A DNA stretch of 64,000 nt from Mitsuaria sp. GD03876 (GTDB taxonomy: Bacteria > Pseudomonadota > Gammaproteobacteria > Burkholderiales > Burkholderiaceae_C). The translations under genes were made by a program, and so were the position numbers. Location: the NCBI RefSeq assembly GCF_029840635.1, contig NZ_JAOCCU010000025.1, positions 1-64,000 on the forward strand. The letters are read 5' to 3'. Shown here in pieces: positions 31,610-39,865 of the stretch. The notes under the pieces are model-generated. The model ran no database searches. It was not told where the DNA came from and saw only the letters and a program-made list of their open reading frames with translations. The stretch's first letter is position 1. The number at the start of each line of letters is the position of its first letter.

Positions 31610-32842
31610 ATGACCGCTTCCGCGCTGCTGCGTCCCGACGACGCTTCCCCCGATCTCCACTCGCCGCCGTCCTTGTCCCAGGTCCTGGGCCCGGGGCTGG
31701 ACCACGTGGTGGAACAACTCGCCGCCACCGCGGTGCGCCGCGACCGCGAGGGCGGCCATGCCGCCGAGCAGCGCGAGCTGATCCGCGCCAGCGGCCTGCT
31801 GGCGCTGACGATCCCCGCGGCCCACGGCGGGCTGGGCGGCGGTCTTTCCGAGTTCTACGAGGTCGTGCGGCGGCTGGCCCGCGTCGACAGCGCGCTCGCC
31901 CATGTGCTGGCCTTCCACCACCTCCAGCTCTACGGCGTGTCGTTGTACGGCGGGCCGGCCGCGACGGCCCATGGCGCGCGCCACCTGCGCGAGACCGCCG
32001 AGCAGCGCCTGTTCTGGGGCAACGCGCTGAACCCGGCCGACACCCGGCTGGGCGCGACGCGCGACGGCGCCGGCTGGCGCCTGGCGGGCGTGAAGAGCTT
32101 CTGCTCGGGCGCGCTCGGCTCGGACCGGCTGACGGTGTCGGCGACGACGCCGGACGGCGGTTTCCTGATCGGCATCGTGCCCACGCGCCGCGACGGCGTG
32201 CGCGTGGAGCAGGACTGGGACGCCTTCGGCCAGCGCCAGACCGACAGCGGCACCGTGCGCTTCGACGCGGTGCGGCTGGACGACGACGAACTGCTGCAGG
32301 TGCCCGGCCAGGCGCCGACGCCGCGCGCGACGCTGCGCTCGCAGATCGCGCAACTGATCATGACCCATCTGTACCTGGGCATCGCCGAGGGCGCGTTCGA
32401 CGAGGCGCGCCGCTACACCGCGACGCGCGGCCGGCCGTGGTTCGCCTCGGGCGTCGAGCGCGCGGTCGACGATCCGCTGGTGCAGCACCGCTATGGCGAC
32501 CTGCGGCTGAAGGTGCGCGCCGCGCAGGCGGTGGCGGCCGACGCGGTCGAGCAGCTGCGCCGCGCGCTCGATCGCGGCGAGGCGCTGACGGCGCGCGAAC
32601 GCGGCGAGGTCGCGGTGGCCGGCGCCGAGGCCAAGGTGCTGGCGCACCGCGCCGGCGTCGAGGTCAGCAGCCAGCTGTTCGAGCTGACCGGCGCGCGCAG
32701 CACCTCGGCCGAGTTCGGCCTGGACCGCTTCTGGCGCAACGCGCGGGTGCACACGCTGCATGACCCGGTCGACTACAAGCTGCGCGACATCGGGCGCTTC
32801 CAGCTCGACGGCCGGATCCCTGATCCGACGGCCTACTCCTGA
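31610..32842 (+). CDS. SfnB/DszC-like acyl-CoA dehydrogenase-fold flavin oxidoreductase
   Basis: 410 residues. Acyl-CoA dehydrogenase fold: helical N-domain with LIRASGLLALTIPAAHGG, beta-domain GVKSFCSGALGSDRL, and a C-terminal helical bundle ending FWRNARVHTLHDPVDYKLRDIG. The catalytic Glu of true dehydrogenases is not at its usual place, and HTLHDPV plus its sulfur-gene neighbours match the SfnB/DszC group, flavin-dependent enzymes tied to dimethylsulfone or organosulfur use. It would need reduced FMN. First gene of the sulfur island; metN follows after 14 bases. Confidence 0.85.
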   Translation: MTASALLRPDDASPDLHSPPSLSQVLGPGLDHVVEQLAATAVRRDREGGHAAEQRELIRASGLLALTIPAAHGGLGGGLSEFYEVVRRLARVDSALAHVLAFHHLQLYGVSLYGGPAATAHGARHLRETAEQRLFWGNALNPADTRLGATRDGAGWRLAGVKSFCSGALGSDRLTVSATTPDGGFLIGIVPTRRDGVRVEQDWDAFGQRQTDSGTVRFDAVRLDDDELLQVPGQAPTPRATLRSQIAQLIMTHLYLGIAEGAFDEARRYTATRGRPWFASGVERAVDDPLVQHRYGDLRLKVRAAQAVAADAVEQLRRALDRGEALTARERGEVAVAGAEAKVLAHRAGVEVSSQLFELTGARSTSAEFGLDRFWRNARVHTLHDPVDYKLRDIGRFQLDGRIPDPTAYS

Positions 32843-32856
32843 GCGCGGAGGCACCG

Positions 32857-33702
32857 ATGAGCGATCCCTTGATCCGCCTCGACGGCGTGTCCAAGTCCTT
32901 CGCGCTGCCCGACGGCCGGCGCTTCGACGCGGTGCGCGAACTCAGCCTGTCCGTGCACGCGGGCGAGATCCTCGGCCTGATCGGCAAGAGCGGCGCGGGC
33001 AAGTCCACGCTGCTGCGGCTGATCAACCTGCTGGAGCGCCCCGACGCGGGCCGCGTCGAGCTGGCGGGCCGCGACCTGACCGCGCTCGGCCCGGCCGAAC
33101 TGCGCCGCGCGCGCCAGGGCCTCGGGATGATCTTCCAGCAGTTCAACCTGCTGCAGAACGCCACCGCGGCGGAGAACGTCGCCTTCCCGCTGCGGCTTCA
33201 TCCGGGCCGCTCGCGGCGCGAGATCGCCGCGCGGGTCGCCGACTGCCTGGCGCTGGTCGGGCTGGCCGACAAGGCCGACCACTACCCGGCGCAACTCAGC
33301 GGCGGCCAGAAGCAGCGCGTGGCGATCGCGCGGGCGCTGGCGCCGCAGCCCGACGTGCTGCTGTGCGACGAGCCGACCTCCGCGCTCGACGCCGAGACCA
33401 CCCGCGAGCTGCTCGCGACGCTGGCCGACATCAACGCGCGGCTCGGCGTCACGATCGTGATTGTCACGCATGAGCTGGACGTCGTGCAGGCGCTGTGCCG
33501 GCGCGCGGCGGTCCTGGCCGACGGCGCGCTGGTCGAGCAGTTCGACGTGGCCGACGCGTCGCGCCAGGCGCGCTCGCCGCTCGGCCTGGAGCTGGCCCGG
33601 CTGCAACGGCGCGAGGCGAGCCTGGCCGCGCTGGAGGCCTCGGCCGCCGCGACCTCGGCGGTCATCGCCTCGATCGGACGCCGGGAGGTCCGCCATGCTT
33701 GA
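32857..33702 (+). CDS. metN: Methionine-type ABC importer ATPase, lacking the regulatory domain
   Basis: 281 residues. Walker A GKSGAGKST, Q-loop IFQQFNLLQNATAAENV, signature LSGGQKQRVAIARAL, Walker B VLLCDEPTSALDAET and switch VTHELDVV are all typical of MetN. E. coli MetN has 343 residues; here the C-terminal NIL/ACT-like domain that binds methionine and stops transport is missing, replaced by a short Ala-rich helix. A GGAGG ribosome site precedes the ATG. The stop lies eight bases inside metI. Confidence 0.9.
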   Translation: MSDPLIRLDGVSKSFALPDGRRFDAVRELSLSVHAGEILGLIGKSGAGKSTLLRLINLLERPDAGRVELAGRDLTALGPAELRRARQGLGMIFQQFNLLQNATAAENVAFPLRLHPGRSRREIAARVADCLALVGLADKADHYPAQLSGGQKQRVAIARALAPQPDVLLCDEPTSALDAETTRELLATLADINARLGVTIVIVTHELDVVQALCRRAAVLADGALVEQFDVADASRQARSPLGLELARLQRREASLAALEASAAATSAVIASIGRREVRHA

Positions 33703-34369
33703 GAACCTCGTCGAGTTGCTGCCGGAGATCGGCGTCGCGCTCGGGCAGACCGCGCTGATGCTGGCGATCGGGCTGGGCGCGGCGGTGCTGCTGGGCGGCC
33801 CGCTGGGCGTGCTGCTGTTCCTGCTGAGCCCGGGCCAGTCGCTGTCGGGCCATCGCGGCGCGGCCATCGCGCATCGGCTGATCAACGCGGTGGTGAACAC
33901 CGTGCGCAGCTTCCCGTTCATCATCCTGCTGGTCGCGCTGGTGCCGGTCACGCGCGTGATCGCCGGCACCTCCATCGGCCCGCTGGCCGCGGCGGTGCCG
34001 CTGTCCTTCGCGGCGATCCCGTACTTCGCGCGGCTGGTCGAGCAATGCCTGCGCGAGGTGCCGCGCGGCGTCATCGAGGCGGCGCAGGCGATGGGCGCGT
34101 CGCAGTCGCAGATCGTGCTGCGCGTGCTGGTGCGCGAGGCGCGCGCCGGCCTGGTCGGCGCGCTGACGGTGCTGGCCATCAGCTTCCTGTCGTACTCGGC
34201 GGTGGCCGGCGTGGTCGGGGGCGGCGGCATCGGCGACCTCGCGATCCGCTACGGCTACTACCGCTTCCAGACCGACGTGATGGTGTTCACCGTCGCGATC
34301 CTCGTCGCGCTGGTGCAGCTGATCCAGTTCGCCGGGCACCGCGTCGCGCGGCGGCTCGACAAGCGCTGA
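33695..34369 (+). CDS. metI: Methionine-type ABC importer permease
   Basis: 224 residues, five membrane helices. EAA-like loop EVPRGVIEAAQAMGASQSQI, start ENLVELLPEIGVALGQT and end YYRFQTDVMVFTVAILVALV match MetI. Overlaps metN by eight bases, so co-translated. It is followed by a pyrimidine-rich stretch (34374-34418) before the binding-protein gene. Confidence 0.92.
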   Translation: MLENLVELLPEIGVALGQTALMLAIGLGAAVLLGGPLGVLLFLLSPGQSLSGHRGAAIAHRLINAVVNTVRSFPFIILLVALVPVTRVIAGTSIGPLAAAVPLSFAAIPYFARLVEQCLREVPRGVIEAAQAMGASQSQIVLRVLVREARAGLVGALTVLAISFLSYSAVAGVVGGGGIGDLAIRYGYYRFQTDVMVFTVAILVALVQLIQFAGHRVARRLDKR

Positions 34370-34434
34370 GCTTCCCCTTTTCCCCCCTCTCCCTCTCCCT
34401 GTCCTTCTTCCTCTCCCTCCAAGGAACACTCCCG

Positions 34435-35244
34435 ATGACCGTTGCCCGTCGCACGCTGCTGGCCCTCGCGCTCGCCGCCTCCGCGCTGTCCGCGCCCGCC
34501 GTCCAGGCGCAGGACAAGAAGGAACTCACGATCGGCGCCACCGCCGGCTCCAACATCGAGGTGCTGCGCCTGGGCATCAAGCCGCTGCTGGAGAAGCGCG
34601 GCTACAAGGTCAAGCTGGTCGAGTTCAACGACTACGTGCAGCCCAACATCGCGCTGGCGCAGGGCGCGCTGGACGCCAACTTCTTCCAGCACATCATCTA
34701 CCTCAACCGCTTCCGCGAGGACCGCAAGCTCGACCTGGTGGACGTGGTGCAGGGGCCGATGGCGCCGTTCGGCATCTATTCGAAGAAGCGCAAGAGCCTG
34801 GCGGAGGTCAAGCCCGGCGACCGCATCACGCTGGCCAACGATCCGGCCAACCTCGCGCATGGCCTGGCGCTGCTGGCCGACCAGAAGCTGCTGACGCTCA
34901 AGCCCGGCGCCGACCCGATCCGCGTCACCGAGAAGGACATCGCGGCCAACCCGCTCAACCTGAAGCTGCAGCCGATCGAGGCCGCGCAGATCCCGCGCAC
35001 GCTCGACGACGCGGAGTACGCGATCGTCAACGGCAACTTCGCGATCTCCAGCGGGTTGAAGCTGACCGACGCGCTGGTGCTGGAGAAGACGCCCGACCAC
35101 TACCTGCTGGTCGTCGCGGTCAAGCGCCAGGACAAGGAACAGCCCTGGACGCGCGCGATCGCCGAGGCCTTCCGCGCGCCGGAGTTCAAGACGGTGCTGG
35201 ACCAGAAGTTCCCCGGCTACGCGCGGCCGGCCTTCCTGCAATGA
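34435..35244 (+). CDS. metQ: MetQ/NlpA-type binding protein without lipobox
   Basis: 269 residues. Signal peptide ends APAVQAQ near residue 26, with no Cys at the cleavage site, so the protein should be free in the periplasm rather than lipid-anchored like E. coli MetQ. Family signatures: TIGATAGSNIEVLR, EFNDYVQPNIALAQGALDANFFQH and YAIVNGNFAISSGL. Binding-pocket residues suggest an amino-acid-like or small sulfur ligand, but the actual ligand cannot be read. AAGGAA stands upstream. Its stop overlaps the monooxygenase start (ATGA), tying uptake to oxidation. Confidence 0.88.
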   Translation: MTVARRTLLALALAASALSAPAVQAQDKKELTIGATAGSNIEVLRLGIKPLLEKRGYKVKLVEFNDYVQPNIALAQGALDANFFQHIIYLNRFREDRKLDLVDVVQGPMAPFGIYSKKRKSLAEVKPGDRITLANDPANLAHGLALLADQKLLTLKPGADPIRVTEKDIAANPLNLKLQPIEAAQIPRTLDDAEYAIVNGNFAISSGLKLTDALVLEKTPDHYLLVVAVKRQDKEQPWTRAIAEAFRAPEFKTVLDQKFPGYARPAFLQ

Positions 35245-36770
35245 GCGCCGGTCCGCAGCGGGCGCCGAAACCGGTGCGCTTCAACGCCTTCGCGATGAAC
35301 ACGGTCGGTCACCAGTCCCCGGGGCTGTGGACGCATCCGCGTGACGAGTCGCACCGCTATACCGACCCCGACTACTGGATCGATCTGGCGCGGCTGCTGG
35401 AGCGCGGCGGCTTCGACAGCGTGTTCCTGGCCGACGTGCTGGGCGTCTACGACGTCCACGGCGGCACGCCCGACGCGGCGCTGCGCCACGCGGTGCAGGT
35501 GCCGCTGAACGACCCGCTGGCGCTGGTGCCGCTGATGGCGGCGGTGACGAAGCACCTGGGCTTCGGCGTCACGGCGGCGCTGACCTACGAGCCGCCGTAC
35601 AGCTTCGCGCGGCGGCTCTCGACGCTGGACCACCTGACCCGCGGGCGCCTGGGCTGGAACATCGTCACCGGCTACCTCGACAGCGCGGCGCGCAACCTCG
35701 GCCACGAGTCGCAGCGCGGGCACGACGAGCGCTACGACCTGGCCGACGAGTACCTGGACGTCGTCTACAAGCTGTGGGAGCTGAGCTGGGAGGACGGCGC
35801 GGTGCTGCGCGACAAGGCGGGCCGCGTGTTCGCCGATCCGGCGAAGGTCCATGCGATCGGCCATCGCGGCGAGCACTACCGCGTGCCCGGCATCCACCTG
35901 AGCGAGCCGTCGCCGCAGCGCACGCCGGTGCTGTTCCAGGCTGGCACGTCGAGCCGCGGACGCGCCTTCGCGGGCCGCCATGCCGAATGCGTCTTCGTCA
36001 GCGGCCCCAGCGTCGCGGTGGTGAAGGGCTACGTCGACGGGCTGCGCGACGCGGTCGCCGCGCAGGGCCGTGCGCGCGACGAGGTGCTGATCTACGGCCA
36101 GGCGCTGGTCGTCACCGCGCCGACCGCGGCCGAAGCGCGCGAGAAACACGAGGACCTGCTGCGCCACGTCGATGTCGAGGCGTCGCTGGTGCTGCTGTCG
36201 GGCTGGACCGGCGTGGACTTCAGCCGTTATCCGCTGGACGCGACGATCGACTACCTCGACACGCAGGCGGGACGCACCGCGCTGGCGTCGTTCAGCAGCG
36301 CCGATCCGACGCGGCGCTGGACGGTGGGCGAGGCCGCGCGCTTCATCGGCCTGGGCGGGCGTGGCCCCGTCTTCGTCGGCGATCCGGCGGAGGTCGCCGA
36401 TCAGCTGATCGCGTGGCAGGACGCCACCGGGCTGGACGGCTTCAACCTGGCCTACGCGCTGGCGCACGAGACCTTCCGCGATGTCGTCGACCTGGTGGTG
36501 CCGGCGTTGCGGCGACGCGGTCGCTATCGGCCCGAAGCGGGCGAGGGCGCCGACGACGACGGCGCCCCCCGGACGCTGCGCGCGCGCCTGTTCGGTGACG
36601 GCGACCGGCTGCGGCCGACGCATGCCGGCCGCCAGGTGCGCCTGGGCGCGCCGGCCTCCGCGACCGCGCCGGCCTCCGCGACCGCCGCGGACGGATTGGG
36701 CGCTTCGTCCGGCCCGCCCGCGCCCGGTCCCACCACCTTGACCATTCCCTTGACGGAGCCCGTCGCATGA
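35241..36770 (+). CDS. LLM-class flavin monooxygenase (NtaA/SnaA/DszA group)
   Basis: 509 residues. Luciferase-fold, FMNH2-dependent. Seen: RFNAFAMNTVGHQSPGLW and DYWIDLARLLERGGFDSVFLAD at the start, GRLGWNIVTGYLDSAARNLG (flavin-phosphate region), YDLADEYLDVVYKLW and PVLFQAGTSSRGRAFAGRHAE. These mark the group that cleaves C-S or C-N bonds (dibenzothiophene sulfone, nitrilotriacetate, pristinamycin). The last about 60 residues are a low-complexity Ala/Pro/Thr tail beyond the fold. Both ends are in ATGA overlaps, so it lies inside one coupled operon. Substrate unknown; an organosulfur compound is likely from context. Confidence 0.9.
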   Translation: MSAGPQRAPKPVRFNAFAMNTVGHQSPGLWTHPRDESHRYTDPDYWIDLARLLERGGFDSVFLADVLGVYDVHGGTPDAALRHAVQVPLNDPLALVPLMAAVTKHLGFGVTAALTYEPPYSFARRLSTLDHLTRGRLGWNIVTGYLDSAARNLGHESQRGHDERYDLADEYLDVVYKLWELSWEDGAVLRDKAGRVFADPAKVHAIGHRGEHYRVPGIHLSEPSPQRTPVLFQAGTSSRGRAFAGRHAECVFVSGPSVAVVKGYVDGLRDAVAAQGRARDEVLIYGQALVVTAPTAAEAREKHEDLLRHVDVEASLVLLSGWTGVDFSRYPLDATIDYLDTQAGRTALASFSSADPTRRWTVGEAARFIGLGGRGPVFVGDPAEVADQLIAWQDATGLDGFNLAYALAHETFRDVVDLVVPALRRRGRYRPEAGEGADDDGAPRTLRARLFGDGDRLRPTHAGRQVRLGAPASATAPASATAADGLGASSGPPAPGPTTLTIPLTEPVA

Positions 36771-37906
36771 GCGCGAAGCAGAAGCACATCACCAGCCCCT
36801 TGTCGCGCGCGAGCGGCGAGACCGTCCGGAGCGATGGGTTCGAGCGGACCGATCGGCATGACCGGCATGAATGGCATGAACGGCATGAACGGCGCGACGC
36901 GCGGGCCGCGCAAGCGCTCCTGCCGACGCGCCGTGACGCGCTGGCGCTGGGCGTCGGCCTCGCGGCGGGCGTCGTCGCCGGCGGCGCGCGGGCCCAGTCC
37001 GGCGGCGCGCCCAAGGAGCTGCGCCTGGACTACGCCTACTACTCGCCGACCAGCCTGGTGCTGCGGCGTTTCGGCTGGCTGGAGGAGGACCTCGGCAAGG
37101 ACGGCATCCCCGTGCGCTGGGTGCTGAGCGCGGGCAGCAACCGGGCGCTCGAGTACCTGAACGCCGGCAGCATCGACATCGGATCGACCGCGGGCCTGGC
37201 CGCGCTGCTGGCCCGCGCGAACGGCAATCCGATCCGCGCGCCGTACATCTTCTCCAGACCGGAATGGACCGCGCTGGTGGTGCGGGGCGACTCGGGCATC
37301 CGGTCGCTCGCGGACCTCAAGGGCCGCAAGATCGCGGCGACCAAGGGCACCGATCCCTATCTGTTCCTGCTGCGAGCGCTGCACACCGTGGGCCTGAAGC
37401 GCGGCGACATCGAGCATGTCGCGCTCCAGCACGCCGACGGTCGCGTGGCGCTCGAGCAGGGGCGCGTCGATGCCTGGGCGGGGCTGGATCCGCTGATGGC
37501 GGCGAGCGAGCTCGATGCGGGGTCCAAGCTGCTCTACCGCAATGTCGGTTTCAACACCTATGGCTTCCTGAACGTGCGCGAGGAGTTCCTGACCCGTCAC
37601 CCGCAGATCGTGCGGCGCGTGATCGCGGCGTACGAGCGCGCGCGGGCCTGGACGCTGGCGAATCCGTCGGACGCCGCGAAGATCCTGTCGGAGGAGGCGA
37701 AGGTCAGCCTGCCGGTGGCGCTGCTGCAGGTGAAGCTGCGCAGCGACTTCTCGCACCCGCAGCCGTCGGACGAGCATGTGAAGGCGCTGCAGGCGGCGGC
37801 ACCGATCCTGAGCGCTGAGCAGCTGGTGCGGCCGGGCGCCGACCTGAATCGGACGATCGCGGAGCTGGTCGACACCCGTTTCGCCACCGGACTGATCAAG
37901 GCCTGA
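36767..37906 (+). CDS. SsuA-like sulfonate binding protein with repeat-bearing N-terminal extension
   Basis: 379 residues. The mature part from about residue 78 is a sulfonate/nitrate/taurine-type binding protein (LRLDYAYYSPTSLVLRRF, LEYLNAGSIDIGSTAGLAAL, RVALEQGRVDAWAGLDP). A twin-Arg signal LPTRRDALALGVGLAAGVV lies at residues 52-70 instead of the N-terminus. The first 50 residues include a 9-base repeat array giving DRHDRHEWHERHERR, which no family member needs. Start at 36767 is supported by the ATGA overlap with the monooxygenase; no alternative ATG in this frame precedes the signal. Either the extension is removed with the signal or the array expanded recently. Confidence 0.87.
   Translation: MSAKQKHITSPLSRASGETVRSDGFERTDRHDRHEWHERHERRDARAAQALLPTRRDALALGVGLAAGVVAGGARAQSGGAPKELRLDYAYYSPTSLVLRRFGWLEEDLGKDGIPVRWVLSAGSNRALEYLNAGSIDIGSTAGLAALLARANGNPIRAPYIFSRPEWTALVVRGDSGIRSLADLKGRKIAATKGTDPYLFLLRALHTVGLKRGDIEHVALQHADGRVALEQGRVDAWAGLDPLMAASELDAGSKLLYRNVGFNTYGFLNVREEFLTRHPQIVRRVIAAYERARAWTLANPSDAAKILSEEAKVSLPVALLQVKLRSDFSHPQPSDEHVKALQAAAPILSAEQLVRPGADLNRTIAELVDTRFATGLIKA
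36854..36898 (+). repeat. 9-base tandem array, five units, at the 5' end of the SsuA-like gene
   Basis: Units CGGCATGAC, CGGCATGAA, TGGCATGAA, CGGCATGAA, then a decayed CGGCGCGAC. In frame it gives Arg-His-Asp/Glu triplets. Located before the twin-Arg signal. Confidence 0.9.
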
Positions 37907-37913
37907 CGGAGCG

Positions 37914-38885
37914 ATGAGCGCCGATCCCGACCTGATCGCGCGGGCGATCGCCTCGCTCGGGCCCGTGTTGCCTGAGCAGCCGCTGCCGTCCGGCTCGCCA
38001 GAAGATGGCGTCGTCGGGCGCGATGCGGCAAGCGCGGCTCGGCGACCGTCGGCGGCTGCGGCGGCTGCGGCGGCTGCGGCGGCCGCGGCGGGCGGTGCCT
38101 TCGCCGCCGCGTGGGCAAGGCGATGGCCGGCGTGGCTGCTTGGCGCGCTGCCGCCGCTGGTGGTGCTCGCGCTGGCGGAAGCGGCGGTGCGCCTGGGCTG
38201 GATCGCGCCGCACCTGTTGCCGGCGCCGAGCGATGTGGCCGCCGCGCTCGCGGCGATGGTCCGCGATGGCCAGCTGGCGCAGCACGTGCTGGCGAGCACG
38301 CTGCGCGTGGCCGGCGGCTTCGCGCTGGGCGCGGCGCTGGCCGTGCTGTCCGGCGCGCTGGTCGGCCTGTCCGCCACCGCGGCGGCACTGCTGACGCCGA
38401 GCTTCCAGGCGCTGCGGGCGATCCCGTCGCTGGCCTGGGTGCCCTTGCTGCTGCTGTGGCTGGGCATCGACGAGGCGTCCAAGCTCGCGTTGATCGCGAT
38501 CGGCGCCTTCTTCCCGGTCTACATGGGCGTGGCGTCGGGCTTCCGCGACGTCGACCGCAAGCTGGTGGAGGTGGCGCGGCTGCGCGGCCTCGGTGGCGCC
38601 ACGCTGGCGCGACGGGTGCTGCTGCCAGCCGCGTTGCCGGCGTTGCTGACCGGGTTGCGCAACGGGCTGAGCCTGGCCTGGATGTTCATGGTGGCGGCCG
38701 AGTTGATCGCCGCCAGTCGCGGCCTGGGTTATCTGCTGACCGACGGCCGCGAGACCGGGCGCGCGGACCTGGTGCTGGCGGCCATCGTGCTGCTGGCGCT
38801 GCTGGGCAAGCTCAGCGACGGCGGCATGGCCGCGCTGGAACGACGCGCGCTGCATTGGCGCGACAGCTTTGGAGGCGCGGCATGA
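37914..38885 (+). CDS. Sulfonate ABC transporter permease (SsuC type) with poly-Ala stretch
   Basis: 323 residues, six membrane helices. EAA loop VEVARLRGLGGATLARRVLL, FQALRAIPSLAWVPLLLLWLG and GLSLAWMFMVAAELIA are typical of SsuC/TauC. Usual length is about 260; the extra is an N-terminal cytoplasmic tail of about 60 residues including 13 consecutive Ala residues encoded by a GCGGCTGCG array. GGAG lies before the ATG, seven bases after the previous stop. Confidence 0.92.
   Translation: MSADPDLIARAIASLGPVLPEQPLPSGSPEDGVVGRDAASAARRPSAAAAAAAAAAAAAGGAFAAAWARRWPAWLLGALPPLVVLALAEAAVRLGWIAPHLLPAPSDVAAALAAMVRDGQLAQHVLASTLRVAGGFALGAALAVLSGALVGLSATAAALLTPSFQALRAIPSLAWVPLLLLWLGIDEASKLALIAIGAFFPVYMGVASGFRDVDRKLVEVARLRGLGGATLARRVLLPAALPALLTGLRNGLSLAWMFMVAAELIAASRGLGYLLTDGRETGRADLVLAAIVLLALLGKLSDGGMAALERRALHWRDSFGGAA
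38052..38087 (+). repeat. 9-base tandem array, four units, encoding poly-Ala
   Basis: Three copies of GCGGCTGCG and one GCGGCCGCG inside the 5' part of the SsuC-type gene. Confidence 0.85.
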
Positions 38886-39637
38886 GCCTGCTGACGGTGA
38901 CGGTGCGGTCCAAGCGCTTCGCGCGGGGCGACGAACGCGGCGATGGGAAGCACGAGCGCGCGCCGGTGCTGCAGGACGTCCACTTCGACCTGAGGGCGGG
39001 CGAGGTGCTGGGGCTGGTCGGCGCGAGCGGCTGCGGCAAGAGCACCTTGCTGCGCATCGTGGCGGGGCTCGATCCCGATTTCCACGGCGAGGTGCGGCTC
39101 GGTGGGCATGCCCGGCACGGGCCGGATCGAGAGATCGGCGTGGTGTTCCAGGAACCGCGGCTGTTCCCCTGGCTCACGGTGGCGGAGAACGTCGGCTTCG
39201 ACCTCGGCCAGGGCCACGACCAGGCCTGGGTGGCCACGCTGCTGCGCGAGGTCGGGCTGGCCGAGCTCGGCGACGCGTTGCCGCGCCAGCTGTCCGGTGG
39301 CCAGGCGCAGCGCGCGGCGATCGCCCGGGCGCTGTACACGCGGCCGCGGGTGCTGCTGCTGGACGAGCCGTTCTCGGCGCTCGACGCGTTCACGCGGATG
39401 CGGCTGCAGGATCTGGTGCGCGAGGTCGCCGCGAAGCACGGCACCAGCCTCGTCCTGGTCACGCACGACGTCGAGGAAGCGGTGTTGCTGGCCGACCGCG
39501 TGCTGGTGCTGGGCGCGACGCCAGGACGGATCGTGCGGCGCATCGACGTGCCGCTCATCCATCCGCGCGGCCGCGGCAGCGCCGAAGTCGCCGAGTTCCG
39601 GGGGCAGGTCCTGGCGGAACTGGAGCGGCTGAGTTGA
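38882..39637 (+). CDS. Sulfonate ABC transporter ATPase (SsuB type)
   Basis: 251 residues. Walker A GASGCGKST, Q-loop VFQEPRLFPWLTVAENV, signature LSGGQAQRAAIARAL, Walker B VLLLDEPFSALDAFT and switch VTHDVEEAVLLADR. FQEPRLFPW is the SsuB/TauB form. ATG overlaps the permease stop (ATGA). Last gene of the first sulfur module; a REP-like palindrome follows 31 bases downstream. Confidence 0.93.
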   Translation: MSLLTVTVRSKRFARGDERGDGKHERAPVLQDVHFDLRAGEVLGLVGASGCGKSTLLRIVAGLDPDFHGEVRLGGHARHGPDREIGVVFQEPRLFPWLTVAENVGFDLGQGHDQAWVATLLREVGLAELGDALPRQLSGGQAQRAAIARALYTRPRVLLLDEPFSALDAFTRMRLQDLVREVAAKHGTSLVLVTHDVEEAVLLADRVLVLGATPGRIVRRIDVPLIHPRGRGSAEVAEFRGQVLAELERLS

Positions 39638-39667
39638 TTCAGTCGCTGGGGCAGGGCGACGGCCTTT

Positions 39668-39709
39668 CCCTCACCCCCCGCCCTCTCCCGCAGTGCGGGA
39701 GAGGGAGCC
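39668..39709 (+). repeat. REP-like palindrome between the two sulfur modules
   Basis: Same 42-base element as 6899-6940 with one difference in the loop (A for G). Stem CCCTCTCCCGC at 39681-39691 and GCGGGAGAGGG at 39695-39705. Standing 31 bases after an operon end it could limit read-through or 3' decay; it has no T-run, so a classical terminator is doubtful. Confidence 0.85.
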
Positions 39710-39865
39710 ATGAGGCACCGGATCGGTCTTGCGGAGGGGGCCGTCGCAGTCACCGAGCCTCACGAATAGCCGTTTTGCGCCTATCCATCGACGTTCTGCT
39801 TCGTTCGGGGAAGGGCGGCCGATTCGCAGAATGAGCCTGTCCTGATTCCTGCCTCGCCCCCCGCC

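Noticed and set aside
34374-34434. Pyrimidine-rich stretch before metQ as a riboswitch or terminator
   Set aside because: It has no inverted repeat and no conserved SAM-riboswitch elements; probably an unstructured leader.
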